A stretch of 64,000 nt of DNA from positions 961,122-1,025,121 of the forward strand of contig NZ_FWXV01000003.1 of NCBI RefSeq assembly GCF_900176515.1, written 5' to 3'. The translations under genes were made by a program, and so were the position numbers. Source of the DNA: Kibdelosporangium aridum. Lineage in GTDB: Bacteria; Actinomycetota; Actinomycetes; Mycobacteriales; Pseudonocardiaceae. Shown here one piece after another: positions 8,306-15,904 of this stretch; the first letter of the stretch is position 1; every line of letters starts with the position of its first letter. The notes under the pieces are model-generated. The model saw only the letters and a program-made list of their open reading frames with translations. It ran no database searches and was not told where the DNA came from.

Positions 8306-9337
8306 TCAGTCCCGGAGTGCCGAGAGTACCGATTCGATATCTCCGGCGGTGTTGTACAGATGGCACGCGAGTCGTACTCGACCTGCACGGACACTGGATT
8401 TCACGCCCGCGGCGGCCAGTTTCTCGGCCGCATCCGGGATGTCGAGCGACACGATCGCGGATCCCTTCGGTGCCAACCCGAGCGCGACCAGCAGGCCGTC
8501 GGCGAGGCCGACGCAGTGGTCACGCACCGCCTCGATGTCCAGCGATGCCAGCCACGGCACCACAATCGCGGCGGTGAGCTGGGAGAACCACACCGGCGAA
8601 AGGTCAAGCCCGCGCGCGTCCGAGGCCAGCCGCAAGGGAAGCCCGTACACCGTGGACCACGGATCCTCGCCCGCGTACCAGTTCGCCGCGATGGGAACGG
8701 TGCGCTCCAACGTTTCCGGCTTCACCGCCATCCACGCGGCACCGCGCGGGGACATCAACCATTTGTAGCAAGCGCCGATGACCCAGTCAGCCCAGTCCAA
8801 GCGCAGGGGCATCCAGCCCGCTGCCTGTGTGACGTCAAGCAGGACCTGCGTCCCGGCGGCGGCCGCGGCGTCACGTAACGATTCGAGATCGACCACGGTC
8901 CCGTCGGCCGATTGCACCACGCTGACCGCGACGAGATCGAAACGGTCCACACAGGACGGCAGCTCGGCTAGGTCGACCTCGGTCACCGTCACCCCGCGAT
9001 GTGCTTGCGAGGCAAAGGGAAAAGAGACACTGGTGAATTCGCCGCGTGCGGTGACCACGCGGGTGCCGTCCGGGACACTCGCGGCGACGAGACTGATCAG
9101 CTGCGAAACGCTTGCCCCGGAGGCAACCGTGCTCTCCTCGACGCCGATCAGCGCACCCCACGCCTTTCGGGCAAGGCGTACATCCGAGTCGAAGTCGGGC
9201 GGTGCGTCCTTACCGGACTGCCAGCGCCGCACGGCATCCATCAAGCCGTCGACGGCTACTTTCGGTGGAATCCCGATACTCGCCGTGTTGAGATACCCGG
9301 CCGGGACATCGAAGGACTGCCCGAATGCGATGCGCAC
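8306..9337 (-). CDS. Aminotransferase class V family PLP enzyme
   Basis: A 343-residue fold-type I PLP protein of the cysteine desulfurase/isopenicillin epimerase-like group. The PLP-binding Lys is in GACYKWLMSPRG, and LLDVTQAAGWMPL holds the Asp-x-x-Gln that contacts the cofactor. The N-terminal AGYLNTASIGIPP is typical of class V members. There is no Cys-rich catalytic loop like that of IscS/SufS, so a desulfurase role is not supported. The substrate is unknown. The gene is divergent from yjbQ, with about 20-30 bp between starts. Confidence 0.85.
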   Translation of the reverse strand: MRIAFGQSFDVPAGYLNTASIGIPPKVAVDGLMDAVRRWQSGKDAPPDFDSDVRLARKAWGALIGVEESTVASGASVSQLISLVAASVPDGTRVVTARGEFTSVSFPFASQAHRGVTVTEVDLAELPSCVDRFDLVAVSVVQSADGTVVDLESLRDAAAAAGTQVLLDVTQAAGWMPLRLDWADWVIGACYKWLMSPRGAAWMAVKPETLERTVPIAANWYAGEDPWSTVYGLPLRLASDARGLDLSPVWFSQLTAAIVVPWLASLDIEAVRDHCVGLADGLLVALGLAPKGSAIVSLDIPDAAEKLAAAGVKSSVRAGRVRLACHLYNTAGDIESVLSALRD

Positions 9338-9355
9338 GGATGCACGTTACCCGGC

Positions 9356-9778
9356 ATGATCCCGGATATGTACAGCGAAGAATTTCAGATCAGGACCGGT
9401 TCGCAGGAGGTCGTGCACGATCTGACCGACGTGTGCCGCCGGTTTCTGTCCGATGCCGACGCTTCGGACGGGCTGCTGCACGTGTGGGTGCCACATGCGA
9501 CGGCCGGTCTCGCGGTGATCGAGACCGGCGCGGGCAGTGACGACGACCTGTTGACGGCGTTGGGTGACCTGCTGCCCAAGGACAACCGGTGGCAGCACCG
9601 GCACGGCTCGCCGGGACACGGCCGGGATCACGTGCTTCCCGCGTTCCTGCCGCCGTATGCGAGCGTGCCGGTGCTGGACGGCCGGATGGCCTTGGGCACG
9701 TGGCAGTCGGTGTGCCTAGTGGACACCAACGGGGACAACCCCGTTCGAACTGTTCGCCTCAGCTTCCTGGCGGGCTGA
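9356..9778 (+). CDS. YjbQ/UPF0047 family protein
   Basis: The protein of about 140 residues matches YjbQ/UPF0047, a family of small trimeric beta proteins described as having weak thiamine-phosphate synthase activity. Supporting motifs are DGLLHVWVPHATAGLAVIE (H and T in the family motif), DLLPKDNRWQHRHG, GHGRDHVLPAFLPPYASVPV and the C-terminal GTWQSVCLVDTNG. An ATG four codons downstream is an equally possible start. No clear ribosome site is seen. Its last 21 codons overlap the 3' end of the convergent membrane gene. Confidence 0.88.
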   Translation: MIPDMYSEEFQIRTGSQEVVHDLTDVCRRFLSDADASDGLLHVWVPHATAGLAVIETGAGSDDDLLTALGDLLPKDNRWQHRHGSPGHGRDHVLPAFLPPYASVPVLDGRMALGTWQSVCLVDTNGDNPVRTVRLSFLAG

Positions 9779-10696
9779 CGCGGGCCAGAGGATCACCAGC
9801 AGCCCGGCGGCCGCCATCGCGCCGAGCACGATCAGGCCGGTGGTCACGTCGGGCGCGGAACCCGTGCCCTGCAACAGGCTGCGCAGCCCTTCGGCCGAGA
9901 ACCGGAACGGCGTCCACGACCAGAGGACGTCCCGGTAGAACGGGTGCAGCAGCTCGGGCACCTGACCGGCGACCGCGGGCGCGATCAGGTACAGCGGTGC
10001 CAGGATCGCCGCGGCCCGGATCCCTAGCAGCCGCAACAAAGCGCCCTGCACGCCGGTGAAAGCGAGTGCGGCGAGCAGCATGAAGCCGAGCACGTCCCAG
10101 CCGAGCGGCAGGGTGGAATCCCACAGCAGCACCAGAAGCGCGACCACGCCGACCGAGAGGACGCTGGCGGCCAACGGAAGCGTGATCCGCGCGGCGAGGC
10201 CAGGCGTTGCCCGGTCGCGCGTCTTCATGAACACGAACAGCAATCCCGCGACCAGACCCGCGATCCACAACAGAGCGCTGCCCGCCAGCGGCACGACACG
10301 GCCCGCAGTACTCGACGGATGCAGTGTGATCACGTGTGGTGGCTGACCTTGGCTCAGCACACTCGCGGCACCGGTCAGGACCTGTTGCGCGACTTGCGTT
10401 CCACCCGGGTTGATCGCGCCGGACAGCACGACCGTGACCGGGTTGCCGAGTTCGAGGACGCCGTAGACCTCTTTGTCCTCAAGCAGTTGGCGCCCTTCGG
10501 CGGGCGTCACGGCCCGCCACGCGACATGCTCGCCGCCCTGTCTGGCTAACTGTTCGACGACTTGCGGCGGTCCGGCGACCGCGAGGGGCACGTGATCCGG
10601 GTTCACCGTGGCCTGCGCACCGAAGGTCAGCAGTCCGAGTACGGCCGCGACCAGGGCGCCGAGCAGGCTCGCGGCAAGGGCTTTGGCGGTCATCAC
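9716..10696 (-). CDS. Integral membrane protein, YhgE/Pip or ABC-2 permease-like
   Basis: A 326-residue protein with one N-terminal membrane helix (AASLLGALVAAVLGLLTFGAQ), an extracytoplasmic domain of about 120 residues (VNPDHVPLAVAGPPQVVEQL onward) and then five to six transmembrane helices. This one-plus-five layout is that of YhgE/Pip-like or ABC-2-type membrane subunits. No ATPase is adjacent. Two start codons lie in tandem (GTG-ATG) behind GAAAGGTGGC. The upstream region carries two TCAAC/GTTGA inverted repeats. The 3' end overlaps yjbQ on the other strand by 63 bp. Confidence 0.8.
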   Translation of the reverse strand: MMTAKALAASLLGALVAAVLGLLTFGAQATVNPDHVPLAVAGPPQVVEQLARQGGEHVAWRAVTPAEGRQLLEDKEVYGVLELGNPVTVVLSGAINPGGTQVAQQVLTGAASVLSQGQPPHVITLHPSSTAGRVVPLAGSALLWIAGLVAGLLFVFMKTRDRATPGLAARITLPLAASVLSVGVVALLVLLWDSTLPLGWDVLGFMLLAALAFTGVQGALLRLLGIRAAAILAPLYLIAPAVAGQVPELLHPFYRDVLWSWTPFRFSAEGLRSLLQGTGSAPDVTTGLIVLGAMAAAGLLVILWPASARQEAEANSSNGVVPVGVH

Positions 10697-10709
10697 GCCA
10701 CCTTTCTCA

Positions 10710-10770
10710 TCAACTGTTGAATTAATGGGGAGAGTACGCCTCGACGTCCCGCTAAATCAACCGATGTTGA
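10710..10770. promoter_or_regulatory. Two related inverted repeats in a divergent promoter region
   Basis: TCAAC-T-GTTGA (perfect 5-1-5 palindrome) and, about 48 bp further on, TCAAC-CGAT-GTTGA (same half-sites, 4-nt spacer) lie between the divergent membrane-protein gene and the single-pass protein gene at 10.8 kb. Repeated half-sites with different spacing suggest an operator for a dimeric regulator. The stretch is AT-richer than its surroundings, as expected for a promoter. The regulator is not evident. Confidence 0.45.
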
Positions 10771-10832
10771 AATGAGGCGTTGATCACGGTCCCTGTTCGG
10801 CGGCGCCGATCACGAAGGGCTACCGTGCGGGT

Positions 10833-11528
10833 GTGGTTTTGCGACGGTCGACTCGACTGCTTGTCACCATCGGCGTCGTCGCCGCGCTGCTCGTGGCCGG
10901 CGGAATCGCGGCGGCGTCCCTGCTCACCCGCACCACCGAGGTCCCGGCCGCCCACTTCGACGAGCCCGCGGCCGCGCCGCCGCACGACACCTGGCAGACC
11001 GTGACCGACGCCGTCGCGAAGGTGAGCTACGACGTCCCGCCGGACTGGGAACTCGCTGACGCGGAGGAATCGCTCACCACGTCCAACGGCGTCAAACTCG
11101 GCAACCTCGTCGACTGGGGCCGCTACACCTGCCAAGGCGCCGAGTACGGCCGTGCTTTCACCGCGAGTGGCCTCGCGCAGCCCGATCGCAGGCCGGGCAA
11201 AGCCGCCGCCGAACTCGCCGCAGCCGTCGCCGCCGACCAGTACAGCGACGGCCACCGGACAGCGGCGGTCAATGTCGGCAAACCGCAACCACTTTCGGTC
11301 GAAGGCGGCCAAGGAGCCGTGGTCCAGGCCGACGCGACGCTGCCCGACTCGACCGACCAGTGCACCGGCAGCAAGGGCACCGTCACCGTGGTCGCGCTGG
11401 CCACACAGGCGGGCAACTCCGTGGTCGTCGTGGCCGCGGACGCCGTGCCGGGCGCCGAGGAACCCACTCCCCTCGCCGACCCCGCCCGGCTCGACGCGAT
11501 CGTCAAGAGCCTGCGCGTAGTGCCTTAG
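10833..11528 (+). CDS. Single-pass secreted/membrane protein, paralogue of the gene at 15.0 kb
   Basis: A 231-residue product with a short basic N-terminus, a transmembrane helix (LLVTIGVVAALLVAGGIAAA) and an outside domain with two Cys (GRYTCQGAEYG and DQCTGSKGTV). Shared elements with the protein encoded at 15022-15855 (YDVPPDWE vs YDVPQSWE, KPQPLSVEGGQ vs QPQPVVVDKDK, a D-x-C motif before a long beta strand, and LDAIVKSL near the end) show that they are paralogues. Function unknown. It starts with GTG and ends in a 3-bp convergent overlap with the winged-helix regulator gene. Confidence 0.75.
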   Translation: MVLRRSTRLLVTIGVVAALLVAGGIAAASLLTRTTEVPAAHFDEPAAAPPHDTWQTVTDAVAKVSYDVPPDWELADAEESLTTSNGVKLGNLVDWGRYTCQGAEYGRAFTASGLAQPDRRPGKAAAELAAAVAADQYSDGHRTAAVNVGKPQPLSVEGGQGAVVQADATLPDSTDQCTGSKGTVTVVALATQAGNSVVVVAADAVPGAEEPTPLADPARLDAIVKSLRVVP

Positions 11529-11830
11529 GGATCGTGCCTGGCCACCAAGGCTCGCAGGGCCGCGATCTCGGCCGCCAGCGCTTCCCGGCCGGTTTCCGTG
11601 ATGCTGACCCAGGTGCGTGGCCGCCTGCCCTCGTACCCCTTCTCGATGTCAAGCAGCCCGGCCTGGTTCAACACAGTGATGTGCCGGGAGAGGTTGCCTC
11701 CGGTCAGGTCCAGCGCTTCCCGCAGATACCCGAACTCGACCCGCTTGGACTCGGCCGCGATGGTCAAGATGCCCAGCCGATGCCGCTGGTGCACGACATC
11801 GTTGAGGTCGTTTGTCGGGTGCGCGCTCAT
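11525..11830 (-). CDS. Winged-helix transcriptional regulator (MarR/ArsR-like)
   Basis: A compact 101-residue DNA-binding protein: LGILTIAAESKRVEFGYLRE, recognition region LDLTGGNLSRHITVLNQAGLL, and wing IEKGYEGRRPRTWVSITETGR. This is the short-form winged helix seen in regulators that work with a membrane partner. The start ATG overlaps the stop of the upstream membrane gene by four bases (ATGA). An effector domain is missing, so signal sensing probably depends on the partner or on dimer geometry. Target genes unknown; autoregulation is likely but not shown. Confidence 0.85.
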   Translation of the reverse strand: MSAHPTNDLNDVVHQRHRLGILTIAAESKRVEFGYLREALDLTGGNLSRHITVLNQAGLLDIEKGYEGRRPRTWVSITETGREALAAEIAALRALVARHDP

Positions 11831-12663
11831 TCAGCCGCACGCCTTGACCGGACAAGCGCAATCACGCCGCCGATCATAAGCACCGCCGCTGGTGGTGCCG
11901 CGTCGAGCAGCAGACGCCATTCAGCGTCCAGCTCGAGCAGCCTCCCCAACCCGGATACGTTCGCGTGCGCGGTCGCCACGCCGAACAGCACAGCGATCAC
12001 AGCGAGCAGCGGACTGCGCTCCAGCCAAGCCAGCACGGCCAGCGCCGCGGCGATGATCAGCAGCGGAACGAGACCGTGGAGCAAGAAGACGGCGATCGCC
12101 GAGAACGCCACCACCGCGGACAAGCCCACCACGGCGATGGCGCTCACCCACAGACGCTTCCATCGGGTGCCGACGAAAGCGGCCGTGCCTGACACGATCA
12201 CAGCACCGATCACGATGGGCGCGATGATCTCCGGCCTCGAGTACAGCGAGATGTCGTAGTTGGACCAGACGATCAGTTCGAACAGCTGCCCGCCGAACAT
12301 CAGCGCTACCGGCACGGCCGCGGCGAGCAGGAAATAGCCGCCCAGTCTTCCCTCGACCCCGGTCGCCAAGCCGCGCCTGTGATACCACCACACCGAGGCC
12401 CCGACACACAGGATCAGCCCGATCGTCCAGTACCACACGGCCACCGAGTCGCCACCGTGCCAGGGCGTCGACCCGATCTCCATGGCCGTGAACGGGATCG
12501 GGTCACTCACATAGTGAGCTGACAGCGCCCAGTAGCACAGCGGAGCGAGCAGGATCAGCGCGGCGAACAGCAACAGCGGTAACCAGTAGCCGTGCCGGTC
12601 CCTGCGGACCTTCCGGCGCAACTGACGCAGATCGCTGAGCAGTTCGGCCGCGCTGTCACTCAT
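11827..12663 (-). CDS. Multi-pass membrane protein coupled to winged-helix regulator
   Basis: A 278-residue integral membrane protein with an N-terminal amphipathic basic segment (ELLSDLRQLRRKVRRDRHGYW) and about seven to eight transmembrane helices. No transporter or enzyme motif is recognised. It is translationally coupled (ATGA) with the downstream winged-helix regulator, a frequent actinobacterial pairing in which the regulator controls expression of its membrane partner. The function could be sensing of membrane stress; this is inference only. Confidence 0.75.
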   Translation of the reverse strand: MSDSAAELLSDLRQLRRKVRRDRHGYWLPLLLFAALILLAPLCYWALSAHYVSDPIPFTAMEIGSTPWHGGDSVAVWYWTIGLILCVGASVWWYHRRGLATGVEGRLGGYFLLAAAVPVALMFGGQLFELIVWSNYDISLYSRPEIIAPIVIGAVIVSGTAAFVGTRWKRLWVSAIAVVGLSAVVAFSAIAVFLLHGLVPLLIIAAALAVLAWLERSPLLAVIAVLFGVATAHANVSGLGRLLELDAEWRLLLDAAPPAAVLMIGGVIALVRSRRAAE

Positions 12664-12669
12664 GGGGCA

Positions 12670-14154
12670 TTATCCTGCCTGATAAGCGTTGATGATGGTC
12701 TGCTCGACCATGGTGGAGTTCCAGTCGGTTGCCTTGGCCCGCAAGGAAACCGTGCTCGCACCGGGCGGGTACTCGATGAGTGCCGCGGCGTTGCCGACGA
12801 CCTTGGCGGACGTCCAGGTCTTGCCTTCGTCGAAGGACACGTCCACGGTGAGGTTTTTCGCCGGTCGGTCGATCTCGGAGTGCTGCGACCGCAGGAACAC
12901 CGGGACGACCGCGGGTTTGCCCGAGTTGCCGTCAAGCTTGGGCACGAACCTCATGGTGGAGACCGGAAGCATCCCCGGCTGTGCCGCGCTGGACCGGAAC
13001 GTCCACGCGATACTCACCTGCGAGCTGAGCCTGGCAACGGAGGCACGGCTCGACTTCATCTCGATGCGGTACGTGCTGTCCTCGGGCGGGACCTCGAAAA
13101 AGCCGCCACCTCCCCCTTCGGTCTCGCCGAGCTTGACGCCGTCCCGGTAGAGGGCCGTACTGCCTTTGTCCTCTTTGGACCAGCCCGCGTTGCCATAGCC
13201 GTCGGAGTACATGCGCGCCGACGCCGAGATCTCGCCCGCACTCCGTTCGACACTGGGGGACGGGATTCCGGCATCCGGCACCGCCGGCCCCGCAATGGCG
13301 TAGTTGAAGGGCCGCTCGTGTGTCCCGGCCGGGTAGCGCTGTGCCCTCGCGTGCAACATATGGTCGGCTTCCCACGGTGGTGGCGGTTCCTGGGCGGCCA
13401 CCACCTCGCGCAGCTCAGGAATCCAGTGGGTGTCCGTGTTGTAGTACTCGGTTCGCGCGCTGGGCAACGGCACTTCCATGGCCTTCGCGGAGCCGCGTTC
13501 GTCGTCGATCAACGACGGTCCGGTCGCCGGCACCACCAACCGATACGCCATCGTGCCCTCCCGCGAGGCGCCGAACTTCGCGTGCACCTTGGCCAGTTCA
13601 CGATGACTCGGTGTGCGCCGGAACCCGTCGGGCAGGCCGTCGTCGAAGTGCCAGGCCAGGGCGTAGAAGTCCTTGCCCTGCCATTGAGTGTTGATCCACG
13701 CCGTCACGTCCTTGGTCCGCGGACCAAGGTGTGCGATGCCCACTCCCTCCAGGCTGTCCACGTTCAAGATGCCGAACGGGAGGCTGATGTCGCCCCACAC
13801 CAGCTTGGCCGTCGGGTCGGGAACCTTGACCACCACGGGTTTCGCCGCCCTGGCATCGAGATCGAGGGTGACGTCCTTGGTCATGTCGAGGTTCGGATAC
13901 GTCAGGAAGTCTCTGTTCTCTTTGCCAGTGATCGTGCTGACCAGCGCGTACTGTCCCGTGAACAGCTTGATCGACCCCTCGGCGACCGGGGTGAGTTCGT
14001 AGGTTTCCTTGTTGACCACGTAGGTGTCGTGCTCTTGGGCTGTCGTTCCGTCCCTCCCGATGTGATGCACCGTCAGAAGGACGGTGTCCTGGGCCGAAGC
14101 AGGTGTCGCACTGCCGAGCAGGAGAAGGGCGGCAGCGAGCAGGACTCTTCGCAT
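12670..14154 (-). CDS. Secreted protein, subtilase-associated-type domain without protease
   Basis: A 494-residue exported protein with a classical signal peptide (MRRVLLAAALLLLGSATPASA, cleavage near residue 21). The mature part begins TVLLTVHHIGRDGTTAQEHD, then beta-rich segments (TYVVNKETYELTPVAEGSI). The arrangement resembles the C-terminal domains of large actinobacterial S8 peptidases, but no Asp/His/Ser catalytic motifs are present, so it may be a stand-alone accessory domain. That comparison is from memory. A 7-1-7 palindrome lies about 35 bp upstream of the start. It is the first gene ahead of the membrane/regulator pair, only 6 bp from it, so they may be co-transcribed. Confidence 0.7.
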   Translation of the reverse strand: MRRVLLAAALLLLGSATPASAQDTVLLTVHHIGRDGTTAQEHDTYVVNKETYELTPVAEGSIKLFTGQYALVSTITGKENRDFLTYPNLDMTKDVTLDLDARAAKPVVVKVPDPTAKLVWGDISLPFGILNVDSLEGVGIAHLGPRTKDVTAWINTQWQGKDFYALAWHFDDGLPDGFRRTPSHRELAKVHAKFGASREGTMAYRLVVPATGPSLIDDERGSAKAMEVPLPSARTEYYNTDTHWIPELREVVAAQEPPPPWEADHMLHARAQRYPAGTHERPFNYAIAGPAVPDAGIPSPSVERSAGEISASARMYSDGYGNAGWSKEDKGSTALYRDGVKLGETEGGGGGFFEVPPEDSTYRIEMKSSRASVARLSSQVSIAWTFRSSAAQPGMLPVSTMRFVPKLDGNSGKPAVVPVFLRSQHSEIDRPAKNLTVDVSFDEGKTWTSAKVVGNAAALIEYPPGASTVSLRAKATDWNSTMVEQTIINAYQAG

Positions 14155-14187
14155 TCTTGACCCCCAATATGCTTGCGATGCAGTTAA

Positions 14188-14202
14188 GTTTGCATTGCAA
14201 AC
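14188..14202. promoter_or_regulatory. 7-1-7 palindrome GTTTGCA-T-TGCAAAC
   Basis: A perfect palindrome with one central base lies 34 bp upstream of the secreted-protein start, in an AT-rich promoter-like stretch. A related partial half-site (TTGCGATGCA) occurs just downstream. It is a good candidate operator; the short winged-helix regulator encoded downstream in the same transcription direction is an obvious candidate to bind it. Confidence 0.5.
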
Positions 14203-14297
14203 CCAGTAGGTGTCAACGCGTGTCGATCAGCGGGAAGTCATGAGTGATCGGATTACGACACGCCGAAGAGGTCGCTCGATCGTGTCACTATGAGCCG

Positions 14298-15011
14298 GTG
14301 GGTAACCGAACGCTCGTACTGTGGGACATCGATCTGACGCTGGTCGACCTGGCCGGCATCGGCCGGGAGTGGTACTCCGCGGCGCTGTCCAACGCCCTCG
14401 GCCTCTCCCTGTCGCACCTGCCCGCGTTCCCCGGCCGGACCGAACGGGCGATCACCCATGAGCTGCTGTCCGCGCACGGCGCACAGGCCACCGAGGAGGA
14501 GATCCAGGCGATCTTCACCGAGCTGATCGCGATCGCCGAGGCGGAGCGCGACCTGCTGCACGAACGCGGACGCGTACTGCCCGGCGTGCTCGAGGTCGTC
14601 GCCGAACTCGCGACGCGCGACCACGTGGTGCAGTCGCTGGTGACCGGCAACCTGCCGGAGGTCTCCCATGTCAAGCTGGCCCCGTTCGGCCTGCTCGAAC
14701 ACATCGACCTGGAGATCGGCGGCTACGGCTCGCTGTCGGCGGAACGCAGCGACCTGGTGTCCGCGGCGATGCAGCTCGCCGCGGCGAAACACGGCGGCTT
14801 CGAGCCCGAATCGGTCGTCGTCATCGGCGACACGCCGCATGACGTGCGCGCCGCACTCGCCCACGGCGCCATCGCGATCGGCGTGGGCACGGGCCGCCAC
14901 AGCTTGACGTCACTGAGGCAGGCAGGGGCGCACGCGGTGTTCCGTGACCTGTCTGACACCGAGAAAGTGCTTTCCGCAGTTCTTGACAGGCAACTACAGG
15001 ACGGTCGCTAG
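14298..15011 (+). CDS. HAD-superfamily phosphatase (phosphoglycolate phosphatase-like)
   Basis: A 237-residue HAD hydrolase. Motif I is LVLWDIDLTLVD (nucleophile Asp and acid Asp two residues on), motif II is SLVTGN, the motif III Lys is in the following segment, and motif IV is VVVIGDTPHDVRAA. The cap is alpha-helical (subclass I), as in phosphoglycolate phosphatase and beta-phosphoglucomutase. The GTG start at GNRTLVLWDID places motif I near residue 10, as usual; the frame is open upstream but less convincing. Substrate unknown. Confidence 0.88.
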   Translation: MGNRTLVLWDIDLTLVDLAGIGREWYSAALSNALGLSLSHLPAFPGRTERAITHELLSAHGAQATEEEIQAIFTELIAIAEAERDLLHERGRVLPGVLEVVAELATRDHVVQSLVTGNLPEVSHVKLAPFGLLEHIDLEIGGYGSLSAERSDLVSAAMQLAAAKHGGFEPESVVVIGDTPHDVRAALAHGAIAIGVGTGRHSLTSLRQAGAHAVFRDLSDTEKVLSAVLDRQLQDGR

Positions 15012-15021
15012 TCTCACCCTC

Positions 15022-15855
15022 GTGAGTGCTCCAGGTGGGGGATACCAAGGTCTCGGTTACTACGACGAGCCGCAGCCCAAGAAGCCGACCGGCCTGATCG
15101 TGTCGGTGGTGGTCGCGGCCGTCGTGGTGGTCGGCCTGGTCATGACGCTGCTGATCGTGAACCCGACGAGCCCGGTGACCGGCGAGCCGCTTGCCGTGGC
15201 CAACCCGACGACGTCGCCGTCATCCCCGACCAGATCGGGCCCGTCGAACAACCCGCTGCAGCCCAAGGCGACCGGCGCGCCGAAGGTCGAGGGCTGGAAA
15301 GTGATCGCCGTCAACGACGGCCGAGAACTGCAGACCACCAAGGCCTACGACGTGCCGCAGAGCTGGGAACCGCTCACATCCACAGCCTCGTTCGGCTCAG
15401 GCGATACGAGGTTCACCCTCTACACCCCAGCGATCTACATGAGGGGCGTCTGCCCAGGCGCGCCGAACACGTTCCGTTCGATCGCCGGACTACTGACCGT
15501 GCAGAACACCGGTGACAACGCAGCACAGGCAGTCGCCGCGGCCCAACGCATCTCCGACGGCGCGTACGTCACCAAGGGAGGCGTCAAACCGAAGGTGACC
15601 ATGGGCCAGCCACAGCCAGTTGTCGTGGACAAGGACAAGAAGGCTTCGACGGTTTCCGCGAAACTCGCGATCACTCCCGGGCCCGAGGACAAGTGCTCGC
15701 CGAATGCCGCGTCGGTGAGCGTCGTGGTGCTGGAGTCCAAGCCGACCGACAAGACCAGCGTGGTCATCGCCGCGTTCGCGGACCAGGGTGTTCCCGACGC
15801 GACCGCGGAAGCCGACCTGCTGAAGATCGTGACCAGCCTGCACCCGGCGAACTGA
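15022..15855 (+). CDS. Single-pass secreted/membrane protein, paralogue of the gene at 10.8 kb
   Basis: A 277-residue product: Gly/Tyr/Pro-rich cytoplasmic start (APGGGYQGLGYYDEPQPKK), one transmembrane helix (LIVSVVVAAVVVVGLVMTLLI), a Ser/Pro/Thr-rich linker and an outside domain. The domain shares YDVPQSWE, QPQPVVV, DKCSPNAASVSVVVL and the C-terminal LLKIVTSLH with the 10.8-kb paralogue, including the pair of Cys (GVCPGAP and DKCSP). The GTG start lies 10 bp after the HAD gene, so the two are probably co-transcribed. A strong terminator follows. Function unknown. Confidence 0.75.
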   Translation: MSAPGGGYQGLGYYDEPQPKKPTGLIVSVVVAAVVVVGLVMTLLIVNPTSPVTGEPLAVANPTTSPSSPTRSGPSNNPLQPKATGAPKVEGWKVIAVNDGRELQTTKAYDVPQSWEPLTSTASFGSGDTRFTLYTPAIYMRGVCPGAPNTFRSIAGLLTVQNTGDNAAQAVAAAQRISDGAYVTKGGVKPKVTMGQPQPVVVDKDKKASTVSAKLAITPGPEDKCSPNAASVSVVVLESKPTDKTSVVIAAFADQGVPDATAEADLLKIVTSLHPAN

Positions 15856-15862
15856 CAAGCAA

Positions 15863-15888
15863 ATGGCCCGGCATCCCTGCCGGGCCAT
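15863..15888. terminator. Bidirectional hairpin terminator between convergent genes
   Basis: A perfect 10-bp stem (ATGGCCCGGC / GCCGGGCCAT) with a 6-nt loop sits between the 15.0-kb membrane-protein gene and proS, which converge here. Confidence 0.85.
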
Positions 15889-15904
15889 CGCTTTGCGGAC
15901 TTTG

